NCBI GenBank assembly: GCA_910583525.1
Contig: CAJTXL010000022.1
Span: forward strand, 1 to 54,095
DNA from: an uncultured Muribaculaceae bacterium
Lineage (GTDB): Bacteria > Bacteroidota > Bacteroidia > Bacteroidales > Muribaculaceae
DNA length: 54,095 nucleotides
Reading direction: 5' to 3'
Below the pieces are notes generated by a model that saw only the letters and a list, made by a program, of their open reading frames with translations, was not told the DNA's origin and ran no database searches. Shown in pieces: positions 9,348 through 18,083 of the stretch. A program made the position numbers and the translations under genes. Position 1 is the stretch's first letter, and each line of letters begins with the position of its first letter.

Positions 9348-10274
9348 TTAGTTTAGAGCGGCATTGGTTTTGTGCACGGCTGCTGCGCTTGCTGCGAACA
9401 GGGCCTTTTCGTCGTCGTTGAGGTCGAACTCGACGATTTTCTCTATGCCGTTGCGGCCGAGTATGCAGGGAACGCCGATGCAGAGGTCTTTTTCGCCATA
9501 TTCACCTTCGAGCAGGGCCGAGCACGTAATCATGCGTTTTTGGTCGCCGAGCACTGCTGCTACAACCTGAGCGGCCGCGGCTCCGGGAGCATACCATGCC
9601 GATGTGCCCAAAAGCTTGGTGAGCGTGGCGCCGCCTACCATAGTATCGGCAACGACCTTGTCGAGAGTTTCTGTAGGGAGAAGTGTCGAAGCCGGAATTC
9701 CGCGATAGGCGGCATAGCGCTTCAAAGGTATCATTGTCGTGTCGCCGTGGCCGCCGATAACCATGCCTTCGACTTCGTTGGCGTTGACGCCGAGAGCCTG
9801 GCTCAGGAAATATTTGAAACGTGCGCTATCCAACGCTCCGCCCATGCCGATGATGCGGTTGCGCGGCAGTTTGGTTTCGCGATGTATCAGGTATGTCATC
9901 GTATCCATAGGGTTGCTGACGCATACGATGATTGCGTTGGGCGAGTGGGCAAGCACGTTTTCTGCCACCGAGCGTACTATGCCTGCGTTGACGCCGATGA
10001 GCTCTTCACGGGTCATGCCGGGCTTACGGGGAATGCCTGATGTGATGACAACTACATCCGACCCTTCGGTACGGGCGTAGTCGTTGGTTACACCCACAAG
10101 ACGGCTGTTGAGGCCAAGAATGTTGGCAGTCTGCATGATGTCCATCGCCTTGCCTTCAGAAACACCCTCTTTGATGTCGAGAAGAACAACTTCGTCGGCC
10201 AACTGGCATGTCACCAATACATTGGCACAGGTTGCGCCTACGTTGCCGGCGCCCACTACTGTAACTTTTGACAT
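9348..10274 (-). CDS. mdh: Malate dehydrogenase
   Basis: 308 aa, an LDH-like NAD-dependent malate dehydrogenase of usual length. The dinucleotide-binding loop GAGNVGA (8-14) starts the Rossmann fold and Asp33 follows the second strand, as in NAD-specific enzymes. The substrate-binding arginines are visible in IPRKPGMTR (Arg83, Arg89), with Arg152 in LDSARF. The catalytic His176 lies in GGHGDT. It interconverts malate and oxaloacetate in the cytoplasm; in anaerobic Bacteroidales this serves the reductive branch leading to fumarate and succinate. Arg at position 83 rather than Gln supports malate over lactate. It is monocistronic: own terminator downstream, promoter-like TAATTTTG upstream, and divergent from tmRNA. 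Confidence 0.95.
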   Translation of the reverse strand: MSKVTVVGAGNVGATCANVLVTCQLADEVVLLDIKEGVSEGKAMDIMQTANILGLNSRLVGVTNDYARTEGSDVVVITSGIPRKPGMTREELIGVNAGIVRSVAENVLAHSPNAIIVCVSNPMDTMTYLIHRETKLPRNRIIGMGGALDSARFKYFLSQALGVNANEVEGMVIGGHGDTTMIPLKRYAAYRGIPASTLLPTETLDKVVADTMVGGATLTKLLGTSAWYAPGAAAAQVVAAVLGDQKRMITCSALLEGEYGEKDLCIGVPCILGRNGIEKIVEFDLNDDEKALFAASAAAVHKTNAALN

Positions 10275-10341
10275 AATATCTATAATTAAGAAGTTGAAAC
10301 GTTTGCTGGTGGCTGTATCCGTTCGGGCGGATTGCCATGCA

Positions 10342-10349
10342 CAAAATTA
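10342..10349 (-). promoter_or_regulatory. Putative -7 element of the mdh promoter
   Basis: On the minus strand TAATTTTG matches the Bacteroidota -7 consensus TAnnTTTG. It lies about 68 bases before the mdh start. No good TTTG -33 box is seen at the usual distance, so the call is tentative. Confidence 0.4.
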
Positions 10350-10440
10350 CATAGAATTTTTTATTATTGTCCCATAAATAGAGAAATAATTCTTCAATTA
10401 TCACCATGTTGTTAATTAAACAAAAAACAATGGCAAAACC

Positions 10441-10471
10441 TTGCACATCTCGCAGAATGTGCATATCTTTG
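10441..10471 (+). promoter_or_regulatory. Promoter of tmRNA
   Basis: TATCTTTG at 10464-10471 is a perfect -7 box. TTG at 10441-10443, 20 bases upstream, fits the -33 box. The predicted start lies roughly 25 bases before the mature tmRNA 5' end. Confidence 0.75.
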
Positions 10472-10501
10472 CAGGAACTTAGCACAAGAAGTCTTCGACA
10501 T

Positions 10502-10902
10502 GGGGTTGACTGGTTTTGACAGCGTGTAGAAGTGGTGTGTAAGCGTGCAGAGCTTTGAGGTCTATGCTCTATAATATCAGGCTTCGACCAATTTTAAATG
10601 GCGAAAACAACTACGCTCTTGCTGCCTAATCGAAGAACAGTAGATTACGCTTAATCGCCGCAACAGTTGCAGCGACAAGACATCGCCCGATTGTCCTTTT
10701 TCCGAGACCAATCGAACCGGCGGTGCAGAATATCGGGAATAGGGAACCGAAAGCCTCGAAAGGCTCCCGAAATTTTAGAGGATAAGGCCGCGGTTGGTGG
10801 TTTCAGGCCTGCCGCAGCACGAAAAACAACTTGAGACTACGCACGTAGAAAGCTCATTAGTTCCACGTTTGGACGAGGGTTCGAATCCCTCCAGCTCCAC
10901 TA
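10502..10902 (+). ncRNA. ssrA: tmRNA (ssrA), tag GENNYALAA
   Basis: The 5' end GGGGTTGACTGGTTTTGAC pairs through its first seven bases with CAGCTCC at 10892-10898 to form the tRNA-like acceptor stem. The T-arm GGTTCGAATCC is visible just before it. The tag reading frame at 10600-10629 reads GGC GAA AAC AAC TAC GCT CTT GCT GCC TAA, giving GENNYALAA, a Bacteroidota-type proteolysis tag. The molecule is one piece, about 400 nt, which is normal for the phylum. The terminal CCA is not encoded (CTA follows the discriminator A), so it must be added after transcription. Function: rescue of stalled ribosomes together with SmpB. Confidence 0.97.
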
Positions 10903-10998
10903 TGTAGTTCTTTGCTTGTCGCAAAGAGCTAAAACGATAGCCGAACTAAATCGGAAAATTCGAGGCAGGAGGCTGTGTCGTAATTAAAGTATTGAACT

Positions 10999-11034
10999 GC
11001 GCCCCAAAAGTTTTGTATTAAACTTTTGGGGCGC
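10999..11034. terminator. Bidirectional terminator between tmRNA and pepO
   Basis: A perfect 15-bp inverted repeat, arms 10999-11013 and 11020-11034 (GCGCCCCAAAAGTTT), with a 6-base loop. It lies about 100 bases after tmRNA on the plus strand and 28 bases past the pepO stop on the minus strand, so it can serve both convergent transcripts. T-runs on either side are weak (TTCTATTTATT on plus). Confidence 0.75.
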
Positions 11035-11062
11035 GGTTCTATTTATTGTTGTGGTGTACGTG

Positions 11063-13081
11063 TTACCATATGACCACGCGTTGGTCTTCGGACAGGAACA
11101 TCGGGTCACCCTCTGTGATGCTGAATGCTTCATAGAAAGGTGCGATGTTGCGCAATGTTGCGTTTACGCGCCAGCGTCCGAGCGAGTGGGGGTCGGAAAC
11201 GGTGCGTGACAGGATTTCGTCTTCACGGATATTGCCGGCCCATACGTTGGCATATGCGAGGTAGAAGCGCTGTTCGGGTGTGAGGCCGTCGATTGTCGGG
11301 GCTTCTGCGCCTTCGAGCGAGTTGATGTATGCCGTGCGTGCGACACGTAGACCGCCCTGGTCGGCTATGTTCTCGCCGAGAGTGAGGCGTCCGTTGGCAT
11401 GTGTGTCGCCTGCTACGATGATGCTGTCGAATTGAGCTACGAGTTTGTCGGCAAGGGAGTTGAAAGCTTCTGCGTCGGCTTCTGTCCACCAGTCGGCGAA
11501 GTTGCCGTCTTTGTCGAACTGACGGCCTTGGTCGTCAAATCCGTGTGTCATTTCGTGGCCGATAACAACACCGATGGCTCCATAGTTGACTGCATCGTCG
11601 GCTTCAGGGTCGAAGAACGGCGGTTGCAGGATGCCGGCAGGAAAGCAGATTTCGTTGGTGGTGGGGTTGTAGTAGGCGTTGACGGTCTGCGGCGACATCA
11701 GCCAGCGTTCGCGGTCGACGGGTTTGCCGTAGTCGGCGTTGTTGTAGCCCTGATTGAAGAGGATGGCGTTCTGCACGTTTTTCCAATAGGGGAGTGTCGG
11801 GTCGATGTTGAGTGCCGAGTAGTCGCGCCATTTGTCGGGGAAGCCGATTTTCACATGGAAGGTCGATAGTTTCTCGTGTGCTTTAGCCTTTGTGGTGTCG
11901 CTCATCCATGTGAGATTGTCGATGTGCTCTCCAAGGGCTTTCTGAAGGTTGCCGACGAGTTTGAGCATGCGTTCCTTTGAACTTTCGGGGAAGTATTTTT
12001 CGACGTATAGCTGTCCTACAGCTTCGCCGAGGATGCCGTTTGGCACTGCTACGGCACGTTTCCAGCGCGGACGTTGTTCTTCGACGCCCGACATTGCTTT
12101 CTCGAGTTCGAAGGCGGCGTCGATGAATTTGTCGCTAAGGTAGGGGGCTGCATTCGATACGTATGATGCCGTCATGTAGTCGCGAAGCATCTGTTCGTCT
12201 TTTTCGGCTATTGCTTTGGCTACGGTGGCATAGTATTTGGGCGAATCGATGATAATTGTATCTACGTCGAGTTTTTGCAGTTCGAAATATTCTTTGAGGT
12301 CTACCGAAGGATATTCTTCGACGAGTTTTGCTATAGACGAAGGGTTGTATTGGGCACCGATGTCACGACGTTCGGTGTTTGTCATCTGGTCTTGAGCCAG
12401 TTCTGTTTCGAGTGCGAGGACGTTGTCGGCGAAACGTTTGGCGGCATTGTCGTCATAGCCAATCAGACCGGCGATATTTTTGAGGTAGACGCGGTATGCG
12501 TCGCGTACTTTACGTGCGCGGTCAGTGTCGTCGGTGTAGTAGTCGCGGTCGCCGAGGCCGAGGCCGCCCTGCGCCCAGTACATTGTGTTGGTGTTGCTGT
12601 CTTTGAGGTCGGCATCGACGCCTGTTGCAAAGAACACGCCCATGCCGGGCATTGTCGCAAGAAGGTCGACGATTTTTTCGCGCGGAGTTTTGGCTATTAC
12701 GGCGAGGTCTTCGGCTATGGGCTTCATGCCTTCTTCGTTCAGGCGCACACTGTCCATGCCCATGTCATAGAGGTCGGCCACTTTCTGCTCGTTGGTGCCT
12801 TTTGCGGCATTGCGGTCGAGGTTCATCACGAGGTCGCGGATTTGCTCGCGGTTGTTTTCTCCAAGCTGGTCGAAAGTGCCAAAACGCGAATACTCGGGTT
12901 TGAGCGGATTGGCTTTCATCCATCCGCCGCAGGCATAGTCATAGAAATCGGCTTTGGGCGACACGGAAGTGTCGAGATGTGTCTGGTCGATTCCTTTGGG
13001 CGAAGCTGTCTTGTTGCACGAAGCGAAGGCTCCGGCAGCGACTATTGCAGCCATAAGGATACAGGTGTTAGTTTGTTTCAT
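11063..13081 (-). CDS. pepO: M13-family zinc endopeptidase, lipoprotein (PepO/neprilysin-like)
   Basis: 672 aa, typical for M13. A lipoprotein signal ends FASC (Cys22). The M13 N-terminal domain (about 38-420) is followed by the gluzincin catalytic domain. The substrate-binding motif NAYYNP is at 468-473, the zinc motif HEMTH at 509-513 (His509, Glu510, His513), and the third ligand Glu570 in GENIAD, with Asp574 conserved. It probably cleaves peptides in the periplasm or at the cell surface. Its start lies 18 bases after the ABC-F stop, so the two genes are likely co-transcribed from the ABC-F promoter. All catalytic residues are present. Confidence 0.95.
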   Translation of the reverse strand: MKQTNTCILMAAIVAAGAFASCNKTASPKGIDQTHLDTSVSPKADFYDYACGGWMKANPLKPEYSRFGTFDQLGENNREQIRDLVMNLDRNAAKGTNEQKVADLYDMGMDSVRLNEEGMKPIAEDLAVIAKTPREKIVDLLATMPGMGVFFATGVDADLKDSNTNTMYWAQGGLGLGDRDYYTDDTDRARKVRDAYRVYLKNIAGLIGYDDNAAKRFADNVLALETELAQDQMTNTERRDIGAQYNPSSIAKLVEEYPSVDLKEYFELQKLDVDTIIIDSPKYYATVAKAIAEKDEQMLRDYMTASYVSNAAPYLSDKFIDAAFELEKAMSGVEEQRPRWKRAVAVPNGILGEAVGQLYVEKYFPESSKERMLKLVGNLQKALGEHIDNLTWMSDTTKAKAHEKLSTFHVKIGFPDKWRDYSALNIDPTLPYWKNVQNAILFNQGYNNADYGKPVDRERWLMSPQTVNAYYNPTTNEICFPAGILQPPFFDPEADDAVNYGAIGVVIGHEMTHGFDDQGRQFDKDGNFADWWTEADAEAFNSLADKLVAQFDSIIVAGDTHANGRLTLGENIADQGGLRVARTAYINSLEGAEAPTIDGLTPEQRFYLAYANVWAGNIREDEILSRTVSDPHSLGRWRVNATLRNIAPFYEAFSITEGDPMFLSEDQRVVIW

Positions 13082-13099
13082 CGGTTAATATGAATTGGT

Positions 13100-15082
13100 T
13101 TATTTGTCGTTTTTAAGCTCGTCAAGTTCCATCTGTGCGAGTTCCCATATGCTCATGGCGTTTTCGACGGCTTTTGTGGCGTCGGCATGAGCTGTAAACA
13201 ATTTCGGGTCGACATCGCCGGCGGCTATTTTGGCTTCGATTTCGGCAAGTTCTGCCTCGCGGGCGCTGACGGCCGCTTCGGCTTCTTCGACACGTTTTGT
13301 GGCGCGTCGAAGGGTCTTTTCGCGTTCGCGTTGCTCGGCGTAGGACAGCTTGCGTTGTGCCGGTGTGGACGGTTCTACTTTCATCGCTTTTGCCGGTTCT
13401 GCTGCCGACAGTTTTTGCTGTGGCGAGTTTTTTTGTTCGGTTTTTGGCTGTGAACGTTCAAGCTCCTGTAGCGATGCGATGCGTTTCTTTTCGAGGAACT
13501 CGTAGATGCCTCCGAGACATTCGCGAACCTGTCCGCCGCCGAACTCGTATACTTTTCCGACAAGGCCGTCGAGAAACTCACGGTCGTGGCTGACCACGAT
13601 GACGGTTCCGTCGAAGTCGGCGATGGCCTGTTTGAGTATGTCCTTGGTTTTCATGTCAAGGTGGTTCGTCGGTTCGTCGAGAATAAGCAGGTTTACGGGC
13701 TCGAGCAGCAGTTTTATCATTGCGAGGCGTGTCTTTTCGCCGCCCGACAGCACCTTGACTTTCTTGTCCGAGGCTTCGCCTCCGAACATGAATGCTCCGA
13801 GGATATCGCGTATTTTGGTGCGGATGTCGCCTACGGCTACGCGGTCGATGGTGTCGAACACCGTGAGTTCGCCGTCGAGCAACTGTGCCTGGTTTTGTGC
13901 GAAATAGCCTATTTTGACGTTGTGCCCTATGCGCAAATCGCCCGTGTAGGGTATTTCGCCCATTATACATTTTACCAATGTCGACTTTCCTTCGCCGTTC
14001 TTGCCGACGAAAGCCACTTTTTCGCCTCTCCGCAGGGTGAATGTCGCATGGTCGAACACCTGATGGTCGCCGTAAGCTTTGCCGACATCCTCGATTATTA
14101 TGGGAAAGTCGCCCGAGCGCGGAGCCGGCGGAAAACGCAGATTGAGGTGTGAGGTATCGACTTCGTCGACCTCTATCCGTTCAATCTTCGCGAGCTGCTT
14201 TATGCGGCTCTGCACCTGCACCGATTTGGTGGCTTTATAGCGGAAACGCTCTATGAAGTCTTCGGTGTCGGCTATCTGTTTCTGTTGGTTGCGGTAGGCG
14301 CGCATCTGCTGTTCGATGCGTTCGGCACGCAGCGCCACGAATTTGGAGTAGTTTACGGCGTAGTCGTAGATTTTGCCGCACGATATTTCAATTGTGCGGT
14401 TGGTGACATTGTCGATGAACGCACGGTCGTGGCTCACGAGAACCACCGCCTTTGCCTTGCTCACCAGGAAGTTCTCGAGCCATTGTATCGACTCTATGTC
14501 GAGATGGTTCGTGGGTTCGTCAAGAAGCAGTACGTCGGGCCGTCGTAGAAGCAGTTTGGCAAGTTCTATGCGCATGCGCCAGCCGCCGCTGAACTCAGAT
14601 GTGGGTCTGTCGAAGTCGCTGCGCACAAAGCCCAGACCGAGCAGCGTCCGCTCCATGTCGGCTTCGTAGTTGTCGCTTGACGCCATTGTAAGTTCATCGG
14701 TGAGACTGCTTACACGCTCTATAAGGGCATGATATTCGTCTGATTCGTAGTCGGTGCGCTCCGACAACTGTGCCGACAGCTCGTCGAGACGACGGTGCAT
14801 GGCTTCGACATGCGCGAATACTTTTCGGACCTCTTCGGCAACGGTGAGTGTATCGGTCAGCACCATCTGCTGAGGAAGATAGCCTATGGTTACGTCCTGT
14901 GGCACAGCTACGCTACCCCCTGTAGGGCGTTGCAGACCGGCGATAATCTTCAGCATCGTGCTCTTGCCGGCGCCGTTCTTCCCTACGAGAGCTATTTTGT
15001 CTTTGGGATTTATTACGTAGTTTATGTTGTCGAAAAGGAGCTGCGAGCTGAACTCTACCGACAAATTGTTTATTGAAATCAT
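13100..15082 (-). CDS. ABC-F family ATPase (ribosome-associated)
   Basis: 660 aa with two ABC domains and no membrane segments, the ABC-F layout. Domain 1 has the Walker A GKNGAGKST (about 34-42), the signature FSGGWRMR and DEPTNHLD. Domain 2 has GKNGEGKST, LSGGEKTR and a second DEPTNHLD. Between them lies the charged linker (P-site tRNA interaction motif region), and the last ~120 residues are a Lys/Glu/Ala-rich coiled coil, as in Uup/YdiF/YfmR-type members. ABC-F proteins bind the ribosomal E site and ease stalled or slow translation; some give antibiotic protection. Nothing here marks a resistance type, so a housekeeping role is more likely. It is transcribed from a clear promoter divergent from tdk. 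Confidence 0.93.
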   Translation of the reverse strand: MISINNLSVEFSSQLLFDNINYVINPKDKIALVGKNGAGKSTMLKIIAGLQRPTGGSVAVPQDVTIGYLPQQMVLTDTLTVAEEVRKVFAHVEAMHRRLDELSAQLSERTDYESDEYHALIERVSSLTDELTMASSDNYEADMERTLLGLGFVRSDFDRPTSEFSGGWRMRIELAKLLLRRPDVLLLDEPTNHLDIESIQWLENFLVSKAKAVVLVSHDRAFIDNVTNRTIEISCGKIYDYAVNYSKFVALRAERIEQQMRAYRNQQKQIADTEDFIERFRYKATKSVQVQSRIKQLAKIERIEVDEVDTSHLNLRFPPAPRSGDFPIIIEDVGKAYGDHQVFDHATFTLRRGEKVAFVGKNGEGKSTLVKCIMGEIPYTGDLRIGHNVKIGYFAQNQAQLLDGELTVFDTIDRVAVGDIRTKIRDILGAFMFGGEASDKKVKVLSGGEKTRLAMIKLLLEPVNLLILDEPTNHLDMKTKDILKQAIADFDGTVIVVSHDREFLDGLVGKVYEFGGGQVRECLGGIYEFLEKKRIASLQELERSQPKTEQKNSPQQKLSAAEPAKAMKVEPSTPAQRKLSYAEQREREKTLRRATKRVEEAEAAVSAREAELAEIEAKIAAGDVDPKLFTAHADATKAVENAMSIWELAQMELDELKNDK

Positions 15083-15100
15083 AGTTTCGCTTTAATGTCG

Positions 15101-15131
15101 CAAAATTACGAAAAAATGTCCACACGGCAAA
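15101..15131 (-). promoter_or_regulatory. Promoter of the ABC-F - pepO operon
   Basis: Read on the minus strand: -33 TTTG (15128-15131), 19-base spacer, -7 TAATTTTG (15101-15108). The predicted start is close to 15095, leaving a leader of only about a dozen bases before the ATG. Confidence 0.75.
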
Positions 15132-15219
15132 AGTCTGCCAATGATGGTGATAAAGAGAACGGTAGATAGATTGTTGATAAATTCGGTGTCCGCCGTATGG
15201 CTTTTCGGCAAAATGTAGC

Positions 15220-15227
15220 TACCTTTG
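15220..15227 (+). promoter_or_regulatory. Putative -7 element of the tdk promoter
   Basis: TACCTTTG matches TAnnTTTG and lies 24 bases before the tdk ATG. A clear -33 TTTG is not at the usual spacing. Confidence 0.5.
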
Positions 15228-15250
15228 ATGCGTAAAAACTCAGACATCCG

Positions 15251-15889
15251 ATGTATAGAAAAGGTAAACTGTATTTCCGCTATGGCACAATGGGCTCGGC
15301 AAAGACGGCTCTGTTGCTTACGACGGCATATAACTTTGAAGAGCGCCACATGGACTACATGTGCCTCAAACCGGTGATAGATACTCGTGAGCAGGCAAAC
15401 GTGATACGCTCGCGCATTGGCATCGAGCGTGAGTGCCGGTGGATTTACAACAACACGAACCTCTATGAGTTTGCCCGAGACCTTTACCGTAAGGAAGGAC
15501 GCCTTGTCGACTGGTATCTCATCGACGAGGCACAGTTCCTTACCGAGGCGCAGGTCGACCAGCTGTCGCGCATCGTCGACGATTTGGGCAGCAATGTGAT
15601 ATGCTACGGGCTTCGCACAGACTTTCAGACGCATCTGTTCGAAGGGTCGCGCCGCCTCTTTGAAATAGCCGATACCATCGATGAAATCAAATCGACATGC
15701 AATTGCGGACATAAGACGATTGTGAATGCCCGAATAGACGCATCGGGCAATATCGTCGAAGAAGGCGACCAGGTCGAAATAGGCGGTGATGACCGATATG
15801 TGGCCGTATGCCGTCGCTGTTGGCGCAATAAACGCATCGAGCAGTCACGGCGTTCTATTTTGCCGCTTGACATTGACGATGAAGATTGA
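15251..15889 (+). CDS. tdk: Thymidine kinase (type II)
   Basis: 212 aa. It phosphorylates thymidine to dTMP with ATP in the cytoplasm (pyrimidine salvage). The P-loop reads GTMGSAKT (about 12-19), Walker B is LIDEAQFLT, and CYGLRTDF is the conserved strand after it. The zinc-ribbon cysteines are seen as CNC and CRRC, and the lasso EEGDQVEIGGDDRYVAVC matches the enterobacterial Tdk pattern. Length and order agree with the E. coli-type enzyme. It leads a plus-strand run with the YhcH-like gene 45 bases downstream. Confidence 0.94.
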   Translation: MYRKGKLYFRYGTMGSAKTALLLTTAYNFEERHMDYMCLKPVIDTREQANVIRSRIGIERECRWIYNNTNLYEFARDLYRKEGRLVDWYLIDEAQFLTEAQVDQLSRIVDDLGSNVICYGLRTDFQTHLFEGSRRLFEIADTIDEIKSTCNCGHKTIVNARIDASGNIVEEGDQVEIGGDDRYVAVCRRCWRNKRIEQSRRSILPLDIDDED

Positions 15890-15934
15890 AAGAAGATTGA
15901 AAAAAGACCCCATAACCAAAATACCGAATAGAAT

Positions 15935-16390
15935 ATGATAGTATGTCAAATAGCTGAAGCATCACGATACCTGGGTTTGGGCGACGGCATAGACAAGGCT
16001 ATAAATTGGCTTTTGAACAACTTTGACCGTGACTTTGTTAAAGGAACGGATGTCATAGGCCAATGTGCCGCCGGCGAAATCACTGTGAAATGTGAAGAGC
16101 CGGCTTTGATGCCCCGAGAGAAAGCTGCGCTTGAGGCACATAAGAAGTTTATCGACATACATGTACCTCTGAAAGGCCCGGAGACGATTGGCTGGGCGCC
16201 GGTGTCGGAGCTGAAACATGTGCGTGTTCCCTACGACTGCGAGAAGGATATAGCTTTCTTCGGCGATTCGGCGCAGGCGCTCGTACATGTGAAGCCCGGG
16301 CAGATGGCTGTTATGTTTCCCGAAGATGCCCATGCTCCCAACATCGGGCTCGGTAACCACCGCAAACTTTGCATTAAAATACCCGTATAA
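15935..16390 (+). CDS. YhcH/YjgK/YiaL family protein
   Basis: 151 aa, the normal length for this small cupin-like family. The family is typified by HKKFIDIHVPLKG at about residues 69-81, with conserved His69 and His76, and by the C-terminal FPEDAHAP with a further His. Related proteins bind a metal through these residues and sit in sugar-acid or sialic-acid gene sets, and one member is known as the evolved beta-galactosidase beta subunit. Here it lies between tdk and a DUF3108 gene, with no sugar genes nearby, so the substrate cannot be inferred. Its stop codon shares one base with the next start. Confidence 0.85.
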   Translation: MIVCQIAEASRYLGLGDGIDKAINWLLNNFDRDFVKGTDVIGQCAAGEITVKCEEPALMPREKAALEAHKKFIDIHVPLKGPETIGWAPVSELKHVRVPYDCEKDIAFFGDSAQALVHVKPGQMAVMFPEDAHAPNIGLGNHRKLCIKIPV

Positions 16391-17169
16391 TGATACGCAA
16401 GCTCCTCATATGCTTTATAATTGCCTTGACCGTGATGCCAAGTGCTTTCGCTGCAGATGCGAAAGCGGCCGGTCTGGCTCCTGAAACGCTCACATACAAA
16501 GTGATGTTCAAGTGGGGGCTCATAAACAAGAAGGCAGGGACGGCACGTCTGTCGCTTCGGCATGGTCCGGCAAGCTATGAGGCGACAATGGCAGCGGCTT
16601 CCGCGCCGTGGGCCGACCGTATATATAAAGTGAGGGACACGCTCAACGGCCGTATGGCATACTCTGACTTTGCGCCGCTGTATTACGAAAAAATCGCCCA
16701 CGAAGGGTCGGAGCACAAGCATGATGAGGTGCGCTACGATTATTCTGTGCCGGGAATTGTTCGTGCCGACTGTAAGAGGCGCGTTTTCAAGAAAGGCGAA
16801 CTTAAAGTCGACGACACACGCGAGCTAAAAGCCGAAGGCAAGGCCATCGACATGCTTACGTCGTTTTACTATATGCGTTCTTTGCCTTTTGAGAAGTGGA
16901 AACCGGGGCATGTGACAAAGATAGACATCTTTTCAGGTAAGCGAAAAGAACTTCTGTCTATTACGTATCACGGTGTAGTAGAGCTTGACGTGGGCGGCGT
17001 AGTACATCCGACGTATTACATAACGTTCACATTCACTTCGGGCAGCGGAAAAAAGACCTCAGATGACATGGAGGCCTGGATTGCCACCGACAAGTCGCGC
17101 ATACCGTTGAGGCTCGAAGGCAAATTGCCCGTCGGAAAGGTGCACTGCATCTTTACCGGTCAGGAGTGA
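16390..17169 (+). CDS. DUF3108 domain protein, secreted
   Basis: 259 aa. A Sec signal peptide (about residues 1-22, cut after AFAAD) is followed by one beta-rich DUF3108 domain beginning at LTYKVMFKWGLINKKAGTA, the usual opening of the family. Members are predicted periplasmic or outer-membrane-associated beta proteins of unknown function. The ATG overlaps the previous stop by one base, indicating co-translation with the YhcH-like gene. It converges on pyrD with only 8 bases between stop codons and no visible terminator. Confidence 0.82.
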   Translation: MIRKLLICFIIALTVMPSAFAADAKAAGLAPETLTYKVMFKWGLINKKAGTARLSLRHGPASYEATMAAASAPWADRIYKVRDTLNGRMAYSDFAPLYYEKIAHEGSEHKHDEVRYDYSVPGIVRADCKRRVFKKGELKVDDTRELKAEGKAIDMLTSFYYMRSLPFEKWKPGHVTKIDIFSGKRKELLSITYHGVVELDVGGVVHPTYYITFTFTSGSGKKTSDDMEAWIATDKSRIPLRLEGKLPVGKVHCIFTGQE

Positions 17170-17177
17170 TGTGAGCG

Positions 17178-18083
17178 TCAGACTATTCCGCAGAGGTCTG
17201 TTATGTGCTCCACTCCGTGGCGCTCGCAGTAGTCGGTCAGGCCGTCGATGATTTGTACCGTCACGGTCGGGTCGATGAAATTGGCAGTTCCGACTTGTAT
17301 TGCCTTGGCTCCGGCCATGATGAATTCGAGAGCGTCGGCTGCGGTGCGTATGCCGCCAAGCCCCACTACGGGTATGTTCACGGCCTTGCATACCTGCCAC
17401 ACCATGCGGACGGCAACAGGTTTCACGGCCGGGCCTGAAAGCCCTCCTGTTATGGTTGAAAGCACCGGCTTTTGGCGCTCCACATCGATAGCCATTCCCA
17501 AGAGCGTGTTTATTAGCGACAGACTGTCGGCACCGGCGCCTTCGGCGGCTTTGGCGATGTCGCTTATCGACGTAACGTTGGGCGACAGTTTTACCATCAG
17601 ATGTCCCGGCCACACTTTGCGGACGGCTTCTACGACCGATGCGGCACCCTCGCATGTCGTGCCGAAGGCCATGCCTCCCTGTTTGACGTTGGGGCACGAT
17701 ATGTTAAGCTCAATGGCTCGCAGTCCGGGCAATGTTGATAGCTTTTCGGCTGTGGCCGCATAATCATCGATAGATTTTCCCGATACGTTTACAATCACCT
17801 CGGCTCCGCATCCGGCGATGGTCGGATATGTATGTTCGATGAAATGGTCTACGCCTTTGTTTTGAAGGCCTACGGCATTGAGCATGCCCGACGGTGTTTC
17901 GGCCATTCGGGGATAGGGGTTCCCTTCGCGCGGTTCGAGAGTCGTACCCTTCACCACAAAGCCGCCAAGCCGCGACAAATCGATGAAATCGCTGTATTCG
18001 GTTCCGTATCCGAATGTACCCGATGCCGTGAGCACGGGATTTTTGAGCTTGATGTCGCCCAATCGCGTCGAGAGGTCTACCAT
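17178..18083 (-). CDS. pyrD: Dihydroorotate dehydrogenase B, catalytic subunit
   Basis: 301 aa, class 1B (NAD+-dependent with PyrK), FMN-containing TIM barrel that oxidises dihydroorotate to orotate in pyrimidine synthesis. Seen in order: GTFGYG near the N-terminus, VNVSGKS, the catalytic-cysteine loop NISCPNVKQGG, and the FMN phosphate site GLGGIRTAADA with MAGAKAIQVGTA. The start is set at the ATG at 18083, giving MVDLSTRL. A longer open frame upstream only re-reads the end of pyrK. The start overlaps the pyrK stop by 7 bases. Confidence 0.94.
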   Translation of the reverse strand: MVDLSTRLGDIKLKNPVLTASGTFGYGTEYSDFIDLSRLGGFVVKGTTLEPREGNPYPRMAETPSGMLNAVGLQNKGVDHFIEHTYPTIAGCGAEVIVNVSGKSIDDYAATAEKLSTLPGLRAIELNISCPNVKQGGMAFGTTCEGAASVVEAVRKVWPGHLMVKLSPNVTSISDIAKAAEGAGADSLSLINTLLGMAIDVERQKPVLSTITGGLSGPAVKPVAVRMVWQVCKAVNIPVVGLGGIRTAADALEFIMAGAKAIQVGTANFIDPTVTVQIIDGLTDYCERHGVEHITDLCGIV